Of a stretch of DNA of 64,000 nucleotides, positions 1 through 8,145 are shown in pieces. A model generated the notes under the pieces. The model did no database searches. It was not told the DNA's origin and worked only from the letters and a program-made list of their open reading frames with translations. Source of the DNA: Streptomyces nodosus (GTDB lineage: Bacteria > Actinomycetota > Actinomycetes > Streptomycetales > Streptomycetaceae); assembly GCF_008704995.1 (NCBI RefSeq), contig NZ_CP023747.1:5301501-5365500 (forward strand), given 5' to 3'. Within the stretch, counting starts at the first letter, position 1; every line of letters starts with the position of its first letter. The position numbers were made by a program, and so were the translations under genes.

Positions 1-288
1 GGCAACTCGCTCAAGAACGGCCTGCTCACGGTCGTACTGGAGCAGAAGACCGTGGACGCCCTGTGGGAGCTGGTCGAGCGGGACCCGGAGGCCGAGGTGA
101 CGGTCGACCTGGAGAACCGCGAGGTGCGGGCCGAGGGCATCACCGCCGCCTTCGAGCTGGACGAGAACTCCCGCTGGCGGCTGCTGAACGGCCTCGACGA
201 CATCTCTCTCACCCTGCGCAACGAGGCGGACATCGCCGCGTACGAGACGGAGCGCCCCGGATACAAACCGCGGACGCTTCAGGTCTGA
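1..288 (+). CDS. leuD: 3-isopropylmalate dehydratase small subunit, C-terminal part
   Basis: The reading frame is open from base 1 and ends at TGA 286-288, so only the last 95 residues are present. The visible start, GNSLKNGLLTVVL, matches the LeuD segment that follows the substrate-loop region, and the end (RPGYKPRTLQV) is a typical LeuD C-terminus. LeuD partners with LeuC as isopropylmalate isomerase (2- to 3-isopropylmalate) in leucine biosynthesis in the cytosol. leuC would be expected just outside the window on the left. A strong hairpin follows at 331-364, so the gene probably ends its operon. Confidence 0.93.
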   Translation, partial: GNSLKNGLLTVVLEQKTVDALWELVERDPEAEVTVDLENREVRAEGITAAFELDENSRWRLLNGLDDISLTLRNEADIAAYETERPGYKPRTLQV

Positions 289-330
289 CACCCAGCCCGC
301 AAGGGCTGGTTTCGGCCACCCGACATCGCT

Positions 331-364
331 CTGTACCCCCAATCGTGGACGGTTGGGGGTACAG
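331..364 (+). terminator. intrinsic terminator after leuD
   Basis: Bases 331-342 (ctgtacccccaa) are perfectly complementary to 353-364 (ttgggggtacag), a 12-bp stem. One further C-G pair and a wobble pair lie inside it. A short T-rich stretch follows. It separates leuD from the next gene. Confidence 0.75.
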
Positions 365-551
365 CCGTTTCTGCCCCCGAACGGGTCCGGCACGCCGCCG
401 CGGGGGACGGCAACTCCCCTGGTTACCTGGGATGTTAAAGGGGTAGGCGGGGTCCGCGGCCATGCGGGGACGGAGCGCCCGGAAGACCTCGGACAGACGG
501 CAGTTGCCCCCAGCGGGGGCGACAACTCGCCCCAGATGGCACAATCTGTGC

Positions 552-782
552 ATGGACTACGACGGCCAACTCCAGCTCTATGCGGCGGTCGCGGTCCGGC
601 TCAAGGAAGCGCACGCGACCGTGCGCGCACTGCAAGTCCCGGAGGGCGTACGGATGGCGCTGACCCGGAAGCTGCTGGTCATTACGGCCGCGGCCAAGCA
701 CGATCCCGCCGCAGCGAACAGGCGTCTTGAGCGGTTCATGGCCGACCTCGACGAGGACCGAATCCCCGGAGAGGAACTCTGA
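552..782 (+). CDS. small conserved Streptomyces protein of unknown function
   Basis: A 76-residue protein, starting MDYDGQLQLYAAVAVRL and ending LDEDRIPGEEL. It is mostly amphipathic helix with alternating acidic and basic residues, and has no signal peptide or membrane segment. I do not recognise a named domain. The ATG at 552 is chosen because the protein begins there as a compact helical unit; a longer upstream frame (from 462) is only low-complexity sequence. It sits alone between the leuD terminator and the hupS promoter, in the same orientation as both. Confidence 0.72.
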   Translation: MDYDGQLQLYAAVAVRLKEAHATVRALQVPEGVRMALTRKLLVITAAAKHDPAAANRRLERFMADLDEDRIPGEEL

Positions 783-829
783 GTCCGCCGAGTCCGTTGC
801 GGCACGAGGGTGATAAGCCCGTTTCGTGT

Positions 830-858
830 TTGATTTGCGGTATATATCTGCCTAACGT
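830..858 (+). promoter_or_regulatory. probable hupS promoter (vegetative sigma type)
   Basis: TTGATT at 830-835 and TAACGT at 853-858 are separated by 17 bases, a good match to the main sigma factor consensus. The region is unusually AT-rich for this genome (tatatatc lies in the spacer). Transcription would start near 865, leaving a leader of about 45 bases before the GTG at 909. Confidence 0.55.
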
Positions 859-908
859 GCGAAAAGCTTGAACACTTTCGTTCTGGCGATGTCTCCGAAG
901 GGGAAGAC

Positions 909-1541
909 GTGAACAAGGCGCAGCTCGTAGAAGCGATTGCCGACAAGATGGGCGGCCGCCAGCAGGCTGCCGATGCTGTCGACGCGGTCCTGGACGCGAT
1001 CGTCCGCGCGGTCGTCGGAGGCGACCGGGTCTCGGTCACCGGCTTCGGTTCGTTCGAGAAGGTCGAGCGTCCGGCCCGTTACGCCCGTAACCCGCAGACG
1101 GGAGAGCGGGTTCGGGTCAAGAAGACCTCTGTGCCGCGCTTCCGCGCAGGACAGGGCTTCAAGGACCTGGTCAGTGGCACCAAGAAGCTCCCCCGCGGCG
1201 GCGAGGTCGCCGTCAAGAAGGCGCCCAAGGGCAGCCTCTCGGGCGGAGCGGCCGCCACCGTCAAGAAGGCCGCGGCGAAGAAGACCACCGCCAGGAAGGC
1301 GGCGCCCGCGAAGAAGGTCACCGCGAAGAAGGCGGCGGTGAAGAAGACCACGGCCGCCGCGAAGAAGACCACCGCGAAGAAGGCGGCGGTGAAGAAGACC
1401 ACCGCGGCCGCGAAGAAGACCACGGCGAAGAAGACCACCGCCAAGAAGGCGGCGGCCAAGAAGGCTCCGGCGAAGAAGGCCCCGGCCAAGAAGTCGACGG
1501 CCCGGAAGACCACCGCCAAGAAGACCACCGCCCGCAGGTAG
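909..1541 (+). CDS. hupS: HU-family nucleoid protein with lysine-rich tail (HupS)
   Basis: A 210-residue protein. Residues 1-91 form a complete HU fold (MNKAQLVEAIADK..., SVTGFGSFE, and the DNA-minor-groove arm with RNP at 60-62). Residues about 99-210 are a low-complexity tail of KKTTAKKA and VKKTTAAAKK repeats resembling histone H1. This two-part layout is the hallmark of actinobacterial HupS/Hlp, which compacts DNA and, in Streptomyces, helps package spore chromosomes. The GTG start is preceded by a purine-rich ribosome site (aaggggaag). It has its own promoter (830-858) and a perfect hairpin just downstream. Confidence 0.95.
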   Translation: MNKAQLVEAIADKMGGRQQAADAVDAVLDAIVRAVVGGDRVSVTGFGSFEKVERPARYARNPQTGERVRVKKTSVPRFRAGQGFKDLVSGTKKLPRGGEVAVKKAPKGSLSGGAAATVKKAAAKKTTARKAAPAKKVTAKKAAVKKTTAAAKKTTAKKAAVKKTTAAAKKTTAKKTTAKKAAAKKAPAKKAPAKKSTARKTTAKKTTARR

Positions 1542-1569
1542 ACGGGGCGTACACGGGCACTCACGCGCC

Positions 1570-1598
1570 GGGCCGGGCTCCCAGGGGGAGCCCGGCCC
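1570..1598. terminator. terminator between hupS and the convergent gene
   Basis: A perfect 12-bp inverted repeat: gggccgggctcc at 1570-1581 and ggagcccggccc at 1587-1598, with a 5-base loop. It lies 28 bases after the hupS stop and faces the convergent gene ending at 1727. It lacks a T tract, as is usual for Streptomyces terminators. Confidence 0.75.
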
Positions 1599-1726
1599 GC
1601 GGTGTGTCCGGGGACCCGGGGCCTGTTCGACTGTGGCTGCCGGGCCCGCGACGCTTCCGCGGCCACCGCTGGGAGCTGCCCCCGGGCACCGCACTCAGCC
1701 GCGTTGCCGGGACGTCCGTGCGCGGC

Positions 1727-1930
1727 TCAGAAGGTGTGCAGGGTCACCAGCGTGATCCGGCGGGCCGCGCCCTCGCCCTCCGTCTCGATCCGCACCCGCT
1801 GCCCCGGGCGCAGCAGCCGGAGCCCACCGGCGTCGAACGCCTGCGCGTCGAAGGGGACGGGGGTGCCGTCGTCGAGCAGCACCTGACCGGTGCGCGTCTC
1901 GGGGTCGTAGGTGTACGCGGTCGCCTGCAT
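1727..1930 (-). CDS. small conserved protein, possible OB-like beta barrel
   Basis: A 67-residue protein (MQATAYTYDPETRTGQVLLDDG...). The pattern TGQVLLDDGTPVPFDAQAF followed by GLRLLRPGQRVRIE suggests short beta strands like the cold-shock/S1 OB fold (a 'spread of strands, then PGQRV' layout). It lacks the RNP motifs of a true cold-shock protein, so the fold is inference and the function unknown. It lies 46 bases upstream of the same-strand-oriented cofC start region boundary, and converges with hupS. Confidence 0.7.
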   Translation of the reverse strand: MQATAYTYDPETRTGQVLLDDGTPVPFDAQAFDAGGLRLLRPGQRVRIETEGEGAARRITLVTLHTF

Positions 1931-1976
1931 GACGGCAGCCTATCGACCGCCGCGCACGGCTCCCCGGGCCGGGACG

Positions 1977-2624
1977 TCAGTCGGGCCGGTGGCCCGGGAT
2001 CAGGAGTCGGGCGGCCGCCGCCGCGGTATGGGGGCCGACGCCCAGGGCCAGTGCCGCGCGCAGATCGTCCCCGGTGTCCACGTCCTGGCGAACGGAATCC
2101 ACCGCGTCCAGCGCGAGTTCCACGGCTCCCGAGGCGCGGTGCCGTACGCGCGAATCGACACCGAAAACGGGCTGCAATTCCCGGCCCGGGGCGGCGGTGA
2201 GCAGCGTCGTACCGATTTCGGCGGTGTCGGGCAGAAAAGCGCGCGGGAATTCGGTCGCGGCCTCGAGCACCCGGGCCAATTCCGCGGTGCGCAGCGCCGG
2301 GAGATCGGCGTTGAGCGCCGCCACCGCGCCGTTCGGGCGCCGTCGCCGTACGACTGCCGCGGCATGGGTGAGCGCGGCGTTCAGACCGTCGCCGGGCTCG
2401 TCCGGCACGATGCCCGCGCCCAGGGCCGCCAGCTCGCGTCCGGCGAGCGGATCGTCCGTGACGACCGCCACATCCCGCACCGCGGCACAGTCGAGCACCG
2501 CTGTCACCGTGTCCTGGGCGAAGGCGAGAGCGAGTCCCGGACGCAGACCGTCCGCCGCGGTGTCCGAGAGCCTGCTCTTGGCCCGCGCCAGGGCTTTCAC
2601 GGGTACGACCACAGTCCACTGCAC
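1977..2624 (-). CDS. cofC: phosphoenolpyruvate (2-phospholactate) guanylyltransferase
   Basis: A 215-residue nucleotidyltransferase of the CofC/FbiD family. It transfers GMP from GTP to phosphoenolpyruvate (bacteria) or 2-phospholactate (archaea), giving the activated precursor for coenzyme F420. The N-terminus MQWTVVVPVKALARAKSRLS carries the family's VPVK...AKSRL nucleotide-binding signature, and ALNADLPAL supplies the D of the metal site. Other F420 genes are not in the window. Length fits the family. The start at 2624 is the first Met and gives this conserved N-terminus exactly. The gene is divergent from the acyltransferase gene at 2815. Confidence 0.92.
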   Translation of the reverse strand: MQWTVVVPVKALARAKSRLSDTAADGLRPGLALAFAQDTVTAVLDCAAVRDVAVVTDDPLAGRELAALGAGIVPDEPGDGLNAALTHAAAVVRRRRPNGAVAALNADLPALRTAELARVLEAATEFPRAFLPDTAEIGTTLLTAAPGRELQPVFGVDSRVRHRASGAVELALDAVDSVRQDVDTGDDLRAALALGVGPHTAAAAARLLIPGHRPD

Positions 2625-2814
2625 GAGTGCTCCGCCCCCTTGTTGTCGCGTCCATTGTCACCCGGTTCCTCCGGTGACGCGTGACGGCCCGCCCGGACGA
2701 CGGCACGGCGAGGCGTACGGTGTTCTCGACAGACGGGCGGCCCGGGGCGACACTTGTGCGGCCCACAACCCCCGGTGCCAGGCCTTGTGCCGGTCCCTAG
2801 AGGAAGGTGTCCGC

Positions 2815-3585
2815 GTGCCCCGCCGCAGAATCGGCTTCTGGTACCGCTTCGCAGCGGTCCTCTGCAAACCGCCGTTGGTGGTTCTGCTCAAGCGGGACTG
2901 GCGCGGAATGGAGAACATTCCGGCCGAGGGTGGATTCATCACCGCGGTGAACCACAATTCCCATGCGGATCCGTTCGCCTACGCCCACTATCAGTACAAC
3001 ACCGGACGCGTTCCCCGTTTCCTCGCGAAGAGCGGTCTGTTCAGGAAGGGACTGGTCGGTGCCGCGATGCGCGGAACCCGGCAGATCCCCGTCTACCGCG
3101 AGAGCACGGACGCCCTCAGCGCCTTCCGGGCCGCGATCGATGCCGTGGAGCGCGGCGAGTGCGTCGCCTTCTACCCCGAGGGCACCCTCACCCGCGATCC
3201 GGACGGCTGGCCCATGACCGGCAAGACCGGTGCGGCCCGGGTCGCCCTGCAGACCAGGTGCCCGGTGATCCCCGTCGCCCAGTGGGGCGCCAATGAACTG
3301 CTGCCGGCCTACGCCAAGAAGCCGAAGCTGCTGCCGCGCAAGACGCACCATGTGCTCGCGGGTCCGCCCGTCGACCTCACGCGCTTCTACGACCGGGAGA
3401 TGACTCCGGAGCTGCTGAAGGAGGCGACGGAGACCATCATGGCCGCCATCACGCGCCTGCTGGAGGAGATCCGCGGCGAGAAGGCGCCCGAGAAGCCGTT
3501 CGACCCGCGCGAGGTGCGCATCGAGCAGCGCCGCCGGAGTGCCGCACAGGAGCAGGAACGGGAGAAGGAGGGGCAGGGCCAGTGA
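2815..3585 (+). CDS. 1-acyl-sn-glycerol-3-phosphate acyltransferase (PlsC family)
   Basis: A 256-residue PlsC-type acyltransferase that makes phosphatidic acid at the membrane. The catalytic HX4D box is NHNSHAD near residue 45, and the substrate box is FYPEGTLTRD near residue 120. The C-terminus is a charged, glutamate/arginine-rich tail. The GTG at 2815 is preceded by agaggaag and begins MPRRRIGFWYRFA, typical for the actinobacterial family. The stop overlaps the gpsA start by 4 bases (GTGA), so the two phospholipid genes are translationally coupled; gpsA supplies the glycerol-3-phosphate that this pathway uses. Confidence 0.9.
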   Translation: MPRRRIGFWYRFAAVLCKPPLVVLLKRDWRGMENIPAEGGFITAVNHNSHADPFAYAHYQYNTGRVPRFLAKSGLFRKGLVGAAMRGTRQIPVYRESTDALSAFRAAIDAVERGECVAFYPEGTLTRDPDGWPMTGKTGAARVALQTRCPVIPVAQWGANELLPAYAKKPKLLPRKTHHVLAGPPVDLTRFYDREMTPELLKEATETIMAAITRLLEEIRGEKAPEKPFDPREVRIEQRRRSAAQEQEREKEGQGQ

Positions 3586-4592
3586 GCAAGCCGGTCAAGG
3601 TGGCCGTGTTCGGAACGGGATCGTGGGGGACGGCCTTCGGCATGGTGCTCGCCGACGCCGGCTGCGAGGTCACCCTCTGGGCGCGGCGGGCCGGACTCGT
3701 CGAGGCGGTCAACTCCACCCGTACGAACCCGGACTACCTGCCGGGCGTCGAGCTTCCCGGGAATCTGAGGGCCACCACGGACCCCGCCGAGGCCGCGCGG
3801 GACGCCGACTTCACGATACTCGCGGTCCCCTCGCAGACCCTGCGCGAGAACCTCGCCGAGTGGACGCCCCTGCTCGCGCCCGGGACGATCCTCGTCTCCC
3901 TGATGAAGGGCGTCGAACTGGGCTCCGCCATGCGGATGAGCGAGGTGATCGAGGATGTCGCCAAGGTCGGTCCGGAGCGCGTGGCCGTGATCACCGGACC
4001 CAATCTGGCCCGGGAGATCGCCGCTCGTATGCCGGCCGCCGCCGTGGTCGCCGCCACCGACGAGGACGTCGCCCGCCGGCTCCAGGCCGTCTGTCACACG
4101 CCGTACTTCCGGCCCTACACCAACACCGATGTGGTCGGCTGCGAACTCGGCGGTGCGGTCAAGAACGTCATCGGCCTGGCGGTCGGCATCGCCGACGGCA
4201 TGGGGCTCGGCGACAACGCCAAGGGCTCGCTGATCACCCGCGGGCTCGCCGAGACCACCCGGCTCGGACTCGCCATGGGTGCCGACCCGCTGACCTTCTC
4301 CGGGCTCGCGGGCCTCGGCGACCTGGTGGCCACCTGCTCCTCGCCGCTGTCGCGCAACCACACCTTCGGCACCAATCTGGGCAAGGGCATGACGCTGGAG
4401 GAGACCATCGCGGTCACCCGGCAGACCGCCGAGGGCGTCAAGTCCTGTGAGTCCGTGCTGGATCTGGCCCGCAGGCACGGTGTCGACATGCCCATCACCA
4501 GGACCGTGGTCGGCATCGTCCACGAGGGCACCTCGCCGGTGGCCGCGCTGAAGGAACTGATGTCGCGCAGCGCGAAGCCGGAACGACGCTGA
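3582..4592 (+). CDS. gpsA: glycerol-3-phosphate dehydrogenase [NAD(P)+]
   Basis: A 336-residue cytosolic enzyme that reduces dihydroxyacetone phosphate to sn-glycerol-3-phosphate for phospholipid synthesis. The Rossmann motif GTGSWG is at residues 11-16. ITGPNLAREIA and LGGAVKNVIGLAVG contain the conserved active-site region, including the catalytic lysine. Full family length. The GTG start overlaps the acyltransferase stop by 4 bases. A 12-bp hairpin follows at 4603-4644. Confidence 0.97.
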   Translation: MSKPVKVAVFGTGSWGTAFGMVLADAGCEVTLWARRAGLVEAVNSTRTNPDYLPGVELPGNLRATTDPAEAARDADFTILAVPSQTLRENLAEWTPLLAPGTILVSLMKGVELGSAMRMSEVIEDVAKVGPERVAVITGPNLAREIAARMPAAAVVAATDEDVARRLQAVCHTPYFRPYTNTDVVGCELGGAVKNVIGLAVGIADGMGLGDNAKGSLITRGLAETTRLGLAMGADPLTFSGLAGLGDLVATCSSPLSRNHTFGTNLGKGMTLEETIAVTRQTAEGVKSCESVLDLARRHGVDMPITRTVVGIVHEGTSPVAALKELMSRSAKPERR

Positions 4593-4602
4593 GCACCCGC
4601 TG

Positions 4603-4644
4603 CCCGCCGGCCCGTTCTCCCCTCGGGGGGTCCGGGCCGGCGGG
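4603..4644 (+). terminator. hairpin after gpsA
   Basis: cccgccggcccg at 4603-4614 pairs perfectly with cgggccggcggg at 4633-4644, around an 18-base loop. It begins 11 bases after the gpsA stop and lies upstream of ddl. Confidence 0.6.
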
Positions 4645-4773
4645 GCGCGCTCGTGCCGGGGTCCCGGCGCCGTCGTCGTAGCCGACGCCCGGCTCCGCCC
4701 GCGCGTCCCTTCGGCCCACTCACGGGGGCGGACGCTGTGTCCGGGCGCGGCCTCCAGGTACTCTCAACGCGAT

Positions 4774-5931
4774 ATGAGCACCGAGAACCTCCCCCAGAGC
4801 CCTGAGCAGCCGCCTCGCAAGCCGCGTGTCGCCGTCGTCTTCGGCGGCCGCAGCTCCGAACACGGGATCTCCGTCGTCACGGCGGGTGCCGTGCTGCGCG
4901 CCATCGACCGGACGAAGTACGACGTCCTGCCGATCGGCATCACCCGGGACGGCCGTTGGGCGCTCACCGCCGACGAACCCGAGCGCATGGCGATCACCGA
5001 CCGCCGTACGCCCGAGGTCGAGGAACTCACCGAGTCCCAGGAGGGCGCGGTCGTGCTGCCCGTCGACCCGGCCAACCGCGAAGTCGTCTACAGCGAGCCC
5101 GGTTCGGTGCCCAAGGCGCTGGGCGAGGTCGACGTCGTCTTCCCGGTGCTGCACGGCCCCTACGGGGAGGACGGCACCCTCCAGGGTCTGCTGGAGCTGT
5201 CCGGTGTCCCCTATGTGGGCGCCGGTGTCCTCGCCTCGGCCGTCGGCCAGGACAAGGAGTACATGAAGCGGGTGTTCACCTCGTTCGGGCTGAGGGTCGG
5301 CCCCTACCTGGTGATCCGGCCGCGCGAGTGGGAGCGCGACCGGGCCGGCGCCCGGAAGAAGATCGTCGACTTCGCCGGGGAGCACGGCTGGCCGCTGTTC
5401 GTGAAGCCCGCGCGCGCGGGCTCGTCGATCGGCATCACCAAGGTCGACGACCTCTCGGGCCTCGACGAGGCGGTCGAGGAGGCCCGGCGGCACGACCCCA
5501 AGGTCCTGGTGGAGGCCGCGGTGCGCGGCCGCGAGATCGAGTGCGGTGTCCTGGAGTTCGAGGACGGGCCGCGCGCCTCGGTGCCCGCCGAGATCCCGCC
5601 GCCGGACGCGCACGCGTACTACGACTTCGAGGCGAAGTACATCGACTCCACGCCCGGTCTGGTGCCCGCGCCGCTGACCGAGGAACAGACCGCCGAGGTC
5701 CAGCGGCTCGCGGTGGAGGCGTTCGAGGCGGCTTCCTGCGAGGGCCTGGTGCGCGCGGACTTCTTCCTCGCCGACGACGGGGAGTTCGTGATCAACGAGA
5801 TCAACACGATGCCCGGTTTCACGCCGATCTCCATGTACCCGCAGATGTGGCAGGCGAGCGGGGTCAGCTACGGGGAATTGGTGGACCGTCTGCTCGAGGC
5901 GGCGCTGCGGCGGTCGACCGGGCTGCGCTGA
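4774..5931 (+). CDS. ddl: D-alanine--D-alanine ligase
   Basis: A 385-residue ATP-grasp ligase making the D-Ala-D-Ala end of the peptidoglycan stem peptide. Features are VVFGGRSSEHGIS at the N-terminus (the usual EHEVS reads EHGIS here), the ATP-grasp loop ARAGSSIGITKV, and EINTMPGFTPISMYPQ at the metal/D-Ala site near the C-terminus. The fourth residue of the EINTMPG stretch is the usual form for D-Ala-D-Ala rather than D-lactate ligases, but the specificity-determining omega-loop residue was not worked out in detail. ATG at 4774. Confidence 0.96.
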   Translation: MSTENLPQSPEQPPRKPRVAVVFGGRSSEHGISVVTAGAVLRAIDRTKYDVLPIGITRDGRWALTADEPERMAITDRRTPEVEELTESQEGAVVLPVDPANREVVYSEPGSVPKALGEVDVVFPVLHGPYGEDGTLQGLLELSGVPYVGAGVLASAVGQDKEYMKRVFTSFGLRVGPYLVIRPREWERDRAGARKKIVDFAGEHGWPLFVKPARAGSSIGITKVDDLSGLDEAVEEARRHDPKVLVEAAVRGREIECGVLEFEDGPRASVPAEIPPPDAHAYYDFEAKYIDSTPGLVPAPLTEEQTAEVQRLAVEAFEAASCEGLVRADFFLADDGEFVINEINTMPGFTPISMYPQMWQASGVSYGELVDRLLEAALRRSTGLR

Positions 5932-5952
5932 GGACGGGTCGGACTCAGGGGC

Positions 5953-6459
5953 TCAGAGGGCGATCCCTTCGGGGATCGCCCTCTTCACGGCCGGGGCCAG
6001 GTCGACGAGCACGGACGCGCCGTCGTCGGCCCGCTCCTCGGGCAGGGTCACCTCGACATAGGCCTGGCGCAGCGTCGTGGTGAAACGGTACGAGCCGTCG
6101 CTCTGCTTCTCCATCAGCCAGCCGACGCCGTCCACCTCGCCCCCGACCGAGGTCGGGTCGTCACCCCGGGCCACCTTCGGGTCGGTCATCTTCGGCGGCT
6201 GTGCGACACCGCAGCGCAGTATGATCGCCGGACTTCCCCAGCCCGCCGTCAGCGCGGAGGGGGGCTCCGGATCCTTCCGGTCGAGGCCGTCCACCGTCCG
6301 CGGCAGCACCTTGTCCAGGTTCCGGCACAGCCCGGCGACCTTCGTGTCCGGGCTGGGAACCGCGGTCGACGCGGTGGCGTCGCCCGAGGAACAGCCCGCC
6401 GCGGCGATCAGCAGGGCGAGGGCGGGCAGACCGAGGAGCCGGTGACGGAAAGAGTGCAC
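5953..6459 (-). CDS. DUF3515 lipoprotein
   Basis: A 168-residue secreted protein with a lipoprotein signal peptide: MHSFRHRLLGLPALALLIAAAGC, lipobox cysteine at residue 23. The mature part (AGLCRNLDKVLPRTVDG...) matches the actinobacterial DUF3515 family, of unknown function and always found near ddl. Its 3' end is unusual: a perfect 12-bp hairpin with a TTCG loop (5956-5983) is embedded in the last ten codons. It converges on ddl with 21 bases between stops. Confidence 0.85.
   Translation of the reverse strand: MHSFRHRLLGLPALALLIAAAGCSSGDATASTAVPSPDTKVAGLCRNLDKVLPRTVDGLDRKDPEPPSALTAGWGSPAIILRCGVAQPPKMTDPKVARGDDPTSVGGEVDGVGWLMEKQSDGSYRFTTTLRQAYVEVTLPEERADDGASVLVDLAPAVKRAIPEGIAL
5956..5983. 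terminator. bidirectional terminator inside the 3' coding end
   Basis: gagggcgatccc (5956-5967) and gggatcgccctc (5972-5983) form a perfect 12-bp stem closed by a TTCG tetraloop, the most stable loop type. It lies 24 bases after the ddl stop and overlaps the last codons of the convergent lipoprotein gene, so it can serve ddl as a terminator. Confidence 0.75.
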
Positions 6460-6479
6460 CGGCCCAGCGTAGACGGGGG

Positions 6480-6713
6480 CTACAGGTGCACGATCGGGCA
6501 GGTGAGGGTGCGGGTGATGCCTTCCACCTGCTGGACCTTGGCGACCACCATGCGGCCGAGTTCGTCGACGGTGTCGGCCTGGGAGCGGACGATGACGTCA
6601 TAGGGACCCGTCACGTCCTCGGCCTGGATGACACCGGGGATCCTGCTGATCGTCTCGGCGACGGCCGACGCCTTGCCGACCTCCGTCTGGATCAGGATGT
6701 ACGCCTGTACCAC
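6480..6713 (-). CDS. stand-alone Lrp/AsnC ligand-binding (RAM) domain protein
   Basis: A 77-residue protein, VVQAYILIQTEVGKASAVAE...CPIVHL, consisting of just the RAM/AsnC effector-binding domain (VQAYILIQT, IPGVIQAEDVTGPYDVIV) without any helix-turn-helix. Such single-domain proteins oligomerise and may bind amino acids; no DNA binding can be inferred. The GTG at 6713 is chosen because a consensus GGAGG lies 5 bases upstream; longer versions back to 6836 lack a ribosome site. It is upstream of and codirectional with the DUF3515 lipoprotein gene, 20 bases apart, so they probably form an operon. Confidence 0.85.
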   Translation of the reverse strand: MVQAYILIQTEVGKASAVAETISRIPGVIQAEDVTGPYDVIVRSQADTVDELGRMVVAKVQQVEGITRTLTCPIVHL

Positions 6714-6919
6714 GGAACCTCCAGGGCGGCCACGAGGATCATGGGTGAGAAAGGGACGCCACGGTATCGCGTCGCAGCTCGCCACGGGGAGACCCGCGGG
6801 GGCAGTGGCCTGAACGCCGGGGAACGCCGACGACACAAGTTGACGGTCGACTCGACCGTACCGAGGACGACGAGGGCTCGCGACCGGGCGCCGCGGGGAA
6901 CAGAAGGGGATGCACGACG

Positions 6920-7885
6920 ATGAAGGGCACCGTGGGCGAGCTGGGCGAGTTCGGGCTCATCAGAGAGCTCACCTCCCGGCTCACCACCAACCCGGCGGTC
7001 CGGATCGGCCCCGGCGACGATGCCGCGGTGGTGGCCGCGCCCGACCGCAGGGTGGTGGCGAGCACCGACATCCTTCTGGAGGGCCGGCACTTCCGCCGCG
7101 ACTGGTCGACGGCGTACGACGTGGGGCGCAAGGCGGCCGCGCAGAACCTCGCGGACATCGCCGCGATGGGGGCCGTGCCCACCGCGTTGCTGCTCGGTCT
7201 TGTCGTCCCCGCCGATCTGGCGGTCGCCTGGCCCACCGAGCTGATGGACGGGCTGCGCGACGAGTGCCAGGTGGCGGGGGCGGCCGTGGTCGGCGGTGAT
7301 GTCGTACGCGGCGACACCATCATGATCTCGATCACCGCCCTCGGCGATCTGCGCAACCACGAGCCGGTCACCCGGGCCGGCGCCCGGCCCGGCGATGTGG
7401 TCGCCGTCACCGGCTGGCTGGGCTGGTCCGCGGCCGGGCACGCGGTGCTCTCCCGCGGCTTCCGCTCACCGCGCGCCTTCGTCGAGGCGCACCGGCGCCC
7501 CGAGCCGCCCTACCACGCGGGCCCGGCCGCCGCGGGGCTCGGCGCGACCGCGATGTGCGACGTCAGTGACGGACTGATCGCGGATCTCGGGCACATCGCG
7601 GAGGCGAGCAAGGTGCAGATCGACATCCGCTCCGGCGCCATGGACATCCCGTCCCAGATGAACGACATCGGGCAGGCCGTGGGCGTCGACCCTCTCCAGT
7701 GGGTGCTCACCGGCGGTGAGGACCATGCGATCGTGGCGGCCTTCCCGCCGGACGTGAAGCTGCCGGCCCGCTGGAGGGTGATCGGCGAGGTGCTCCATCC
7801 GTCGGCACTGCCGCAGGTGACGGTCGACGGGGCGCCCTGGACCAGCAAGGGTGGCTGGGACCACTTCGGGGGCATCGAGTCGTAG
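6920..7885 (+). CDS. thiL: thiamine-monophosphate kinase
   Basis: A 321-residue enzyme phosphorylating thiamine monophosphate to thiamine diphosphate (PurM-like ATP-binding fold). Motifs are RIGPGDDAAVV near residue 30 (metal/ATP site), STDILLEGRHFRRDW (Mg site), and AMCDVSDGLIADLGHI in the C-terminal half. The ATG at 6920 follows agaagggga. It is divergent from the RAM-domain gene. The 14-bp hairpin at 8061-8094 lies downstream. No thiD gene follows it here, unlike what I recall for related Streptomyces. Confidence 0.95.
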   Translation: MKGTVGELGEFGLIRELTSRLTTNPAVRIGPGDDAAVVAAPDRRVVASTDILLEGRHFRRDWSTAYDVGRKAAAQNLADIAAMGAVPTALLLGLVVPADLAVAWPTELMDGLRDECQVAGAAVVGGDVVRGDTIMISITALGDLRNHEPVTRAGARPGDVVAVTGWLGWSAAGHAVLSRGFRSPRAFVEAHRRPEPPYHAGPAAAGLGATAMCDVSDGLIADLGHIAEASKVQIDIRSGAMDIPSQMNDIGQAVGVDPLQWVLTGGEDHAIVAAFPPDVKLPARWRVIGEVLHPSALPQVTVDGAPWTSKGGWDHFGGIES

Positions 7886-8060
7886 CAGGCCGGGGCGGGG
7901 TGCTCACCCGGCCACGGGCGGAGACGGCGGACACGCGTCGCCCCCGTCCGGCCTGGGGCGCCCCGCCCCGAGCCCTGCTCATGCCGCCGGTTCCTGCTGC
8001 CGGTACCTCTTGCCGACGGCGGCCGCGGATCCCGCCGGGCCGGGGCCGCGCGGGCACAGC

Positions 8061-8094
8061 AGAAAGCCGGTCCACTTTCATGGACCGGCTTTCT
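8061..8094. terminator. bidirectional terminator between thiL and rpmB
   Basis: agaaagccggtcca (8061-8074) and tggaccggctttct (8081-8094) form a perfect 14-bp stem around a 6-base loop. The stem ends in A/T runs on both strands, the classical Rho-independent form in either direction. thiL reads in from the left and rpmB from the right. Confidence 0.88.
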
Positions 8095-8145
8095 CCAGCG
8101 AACCAGCGATGGCCGCGCGCCTACGAGGATCCCTCGGGGGAAGCG

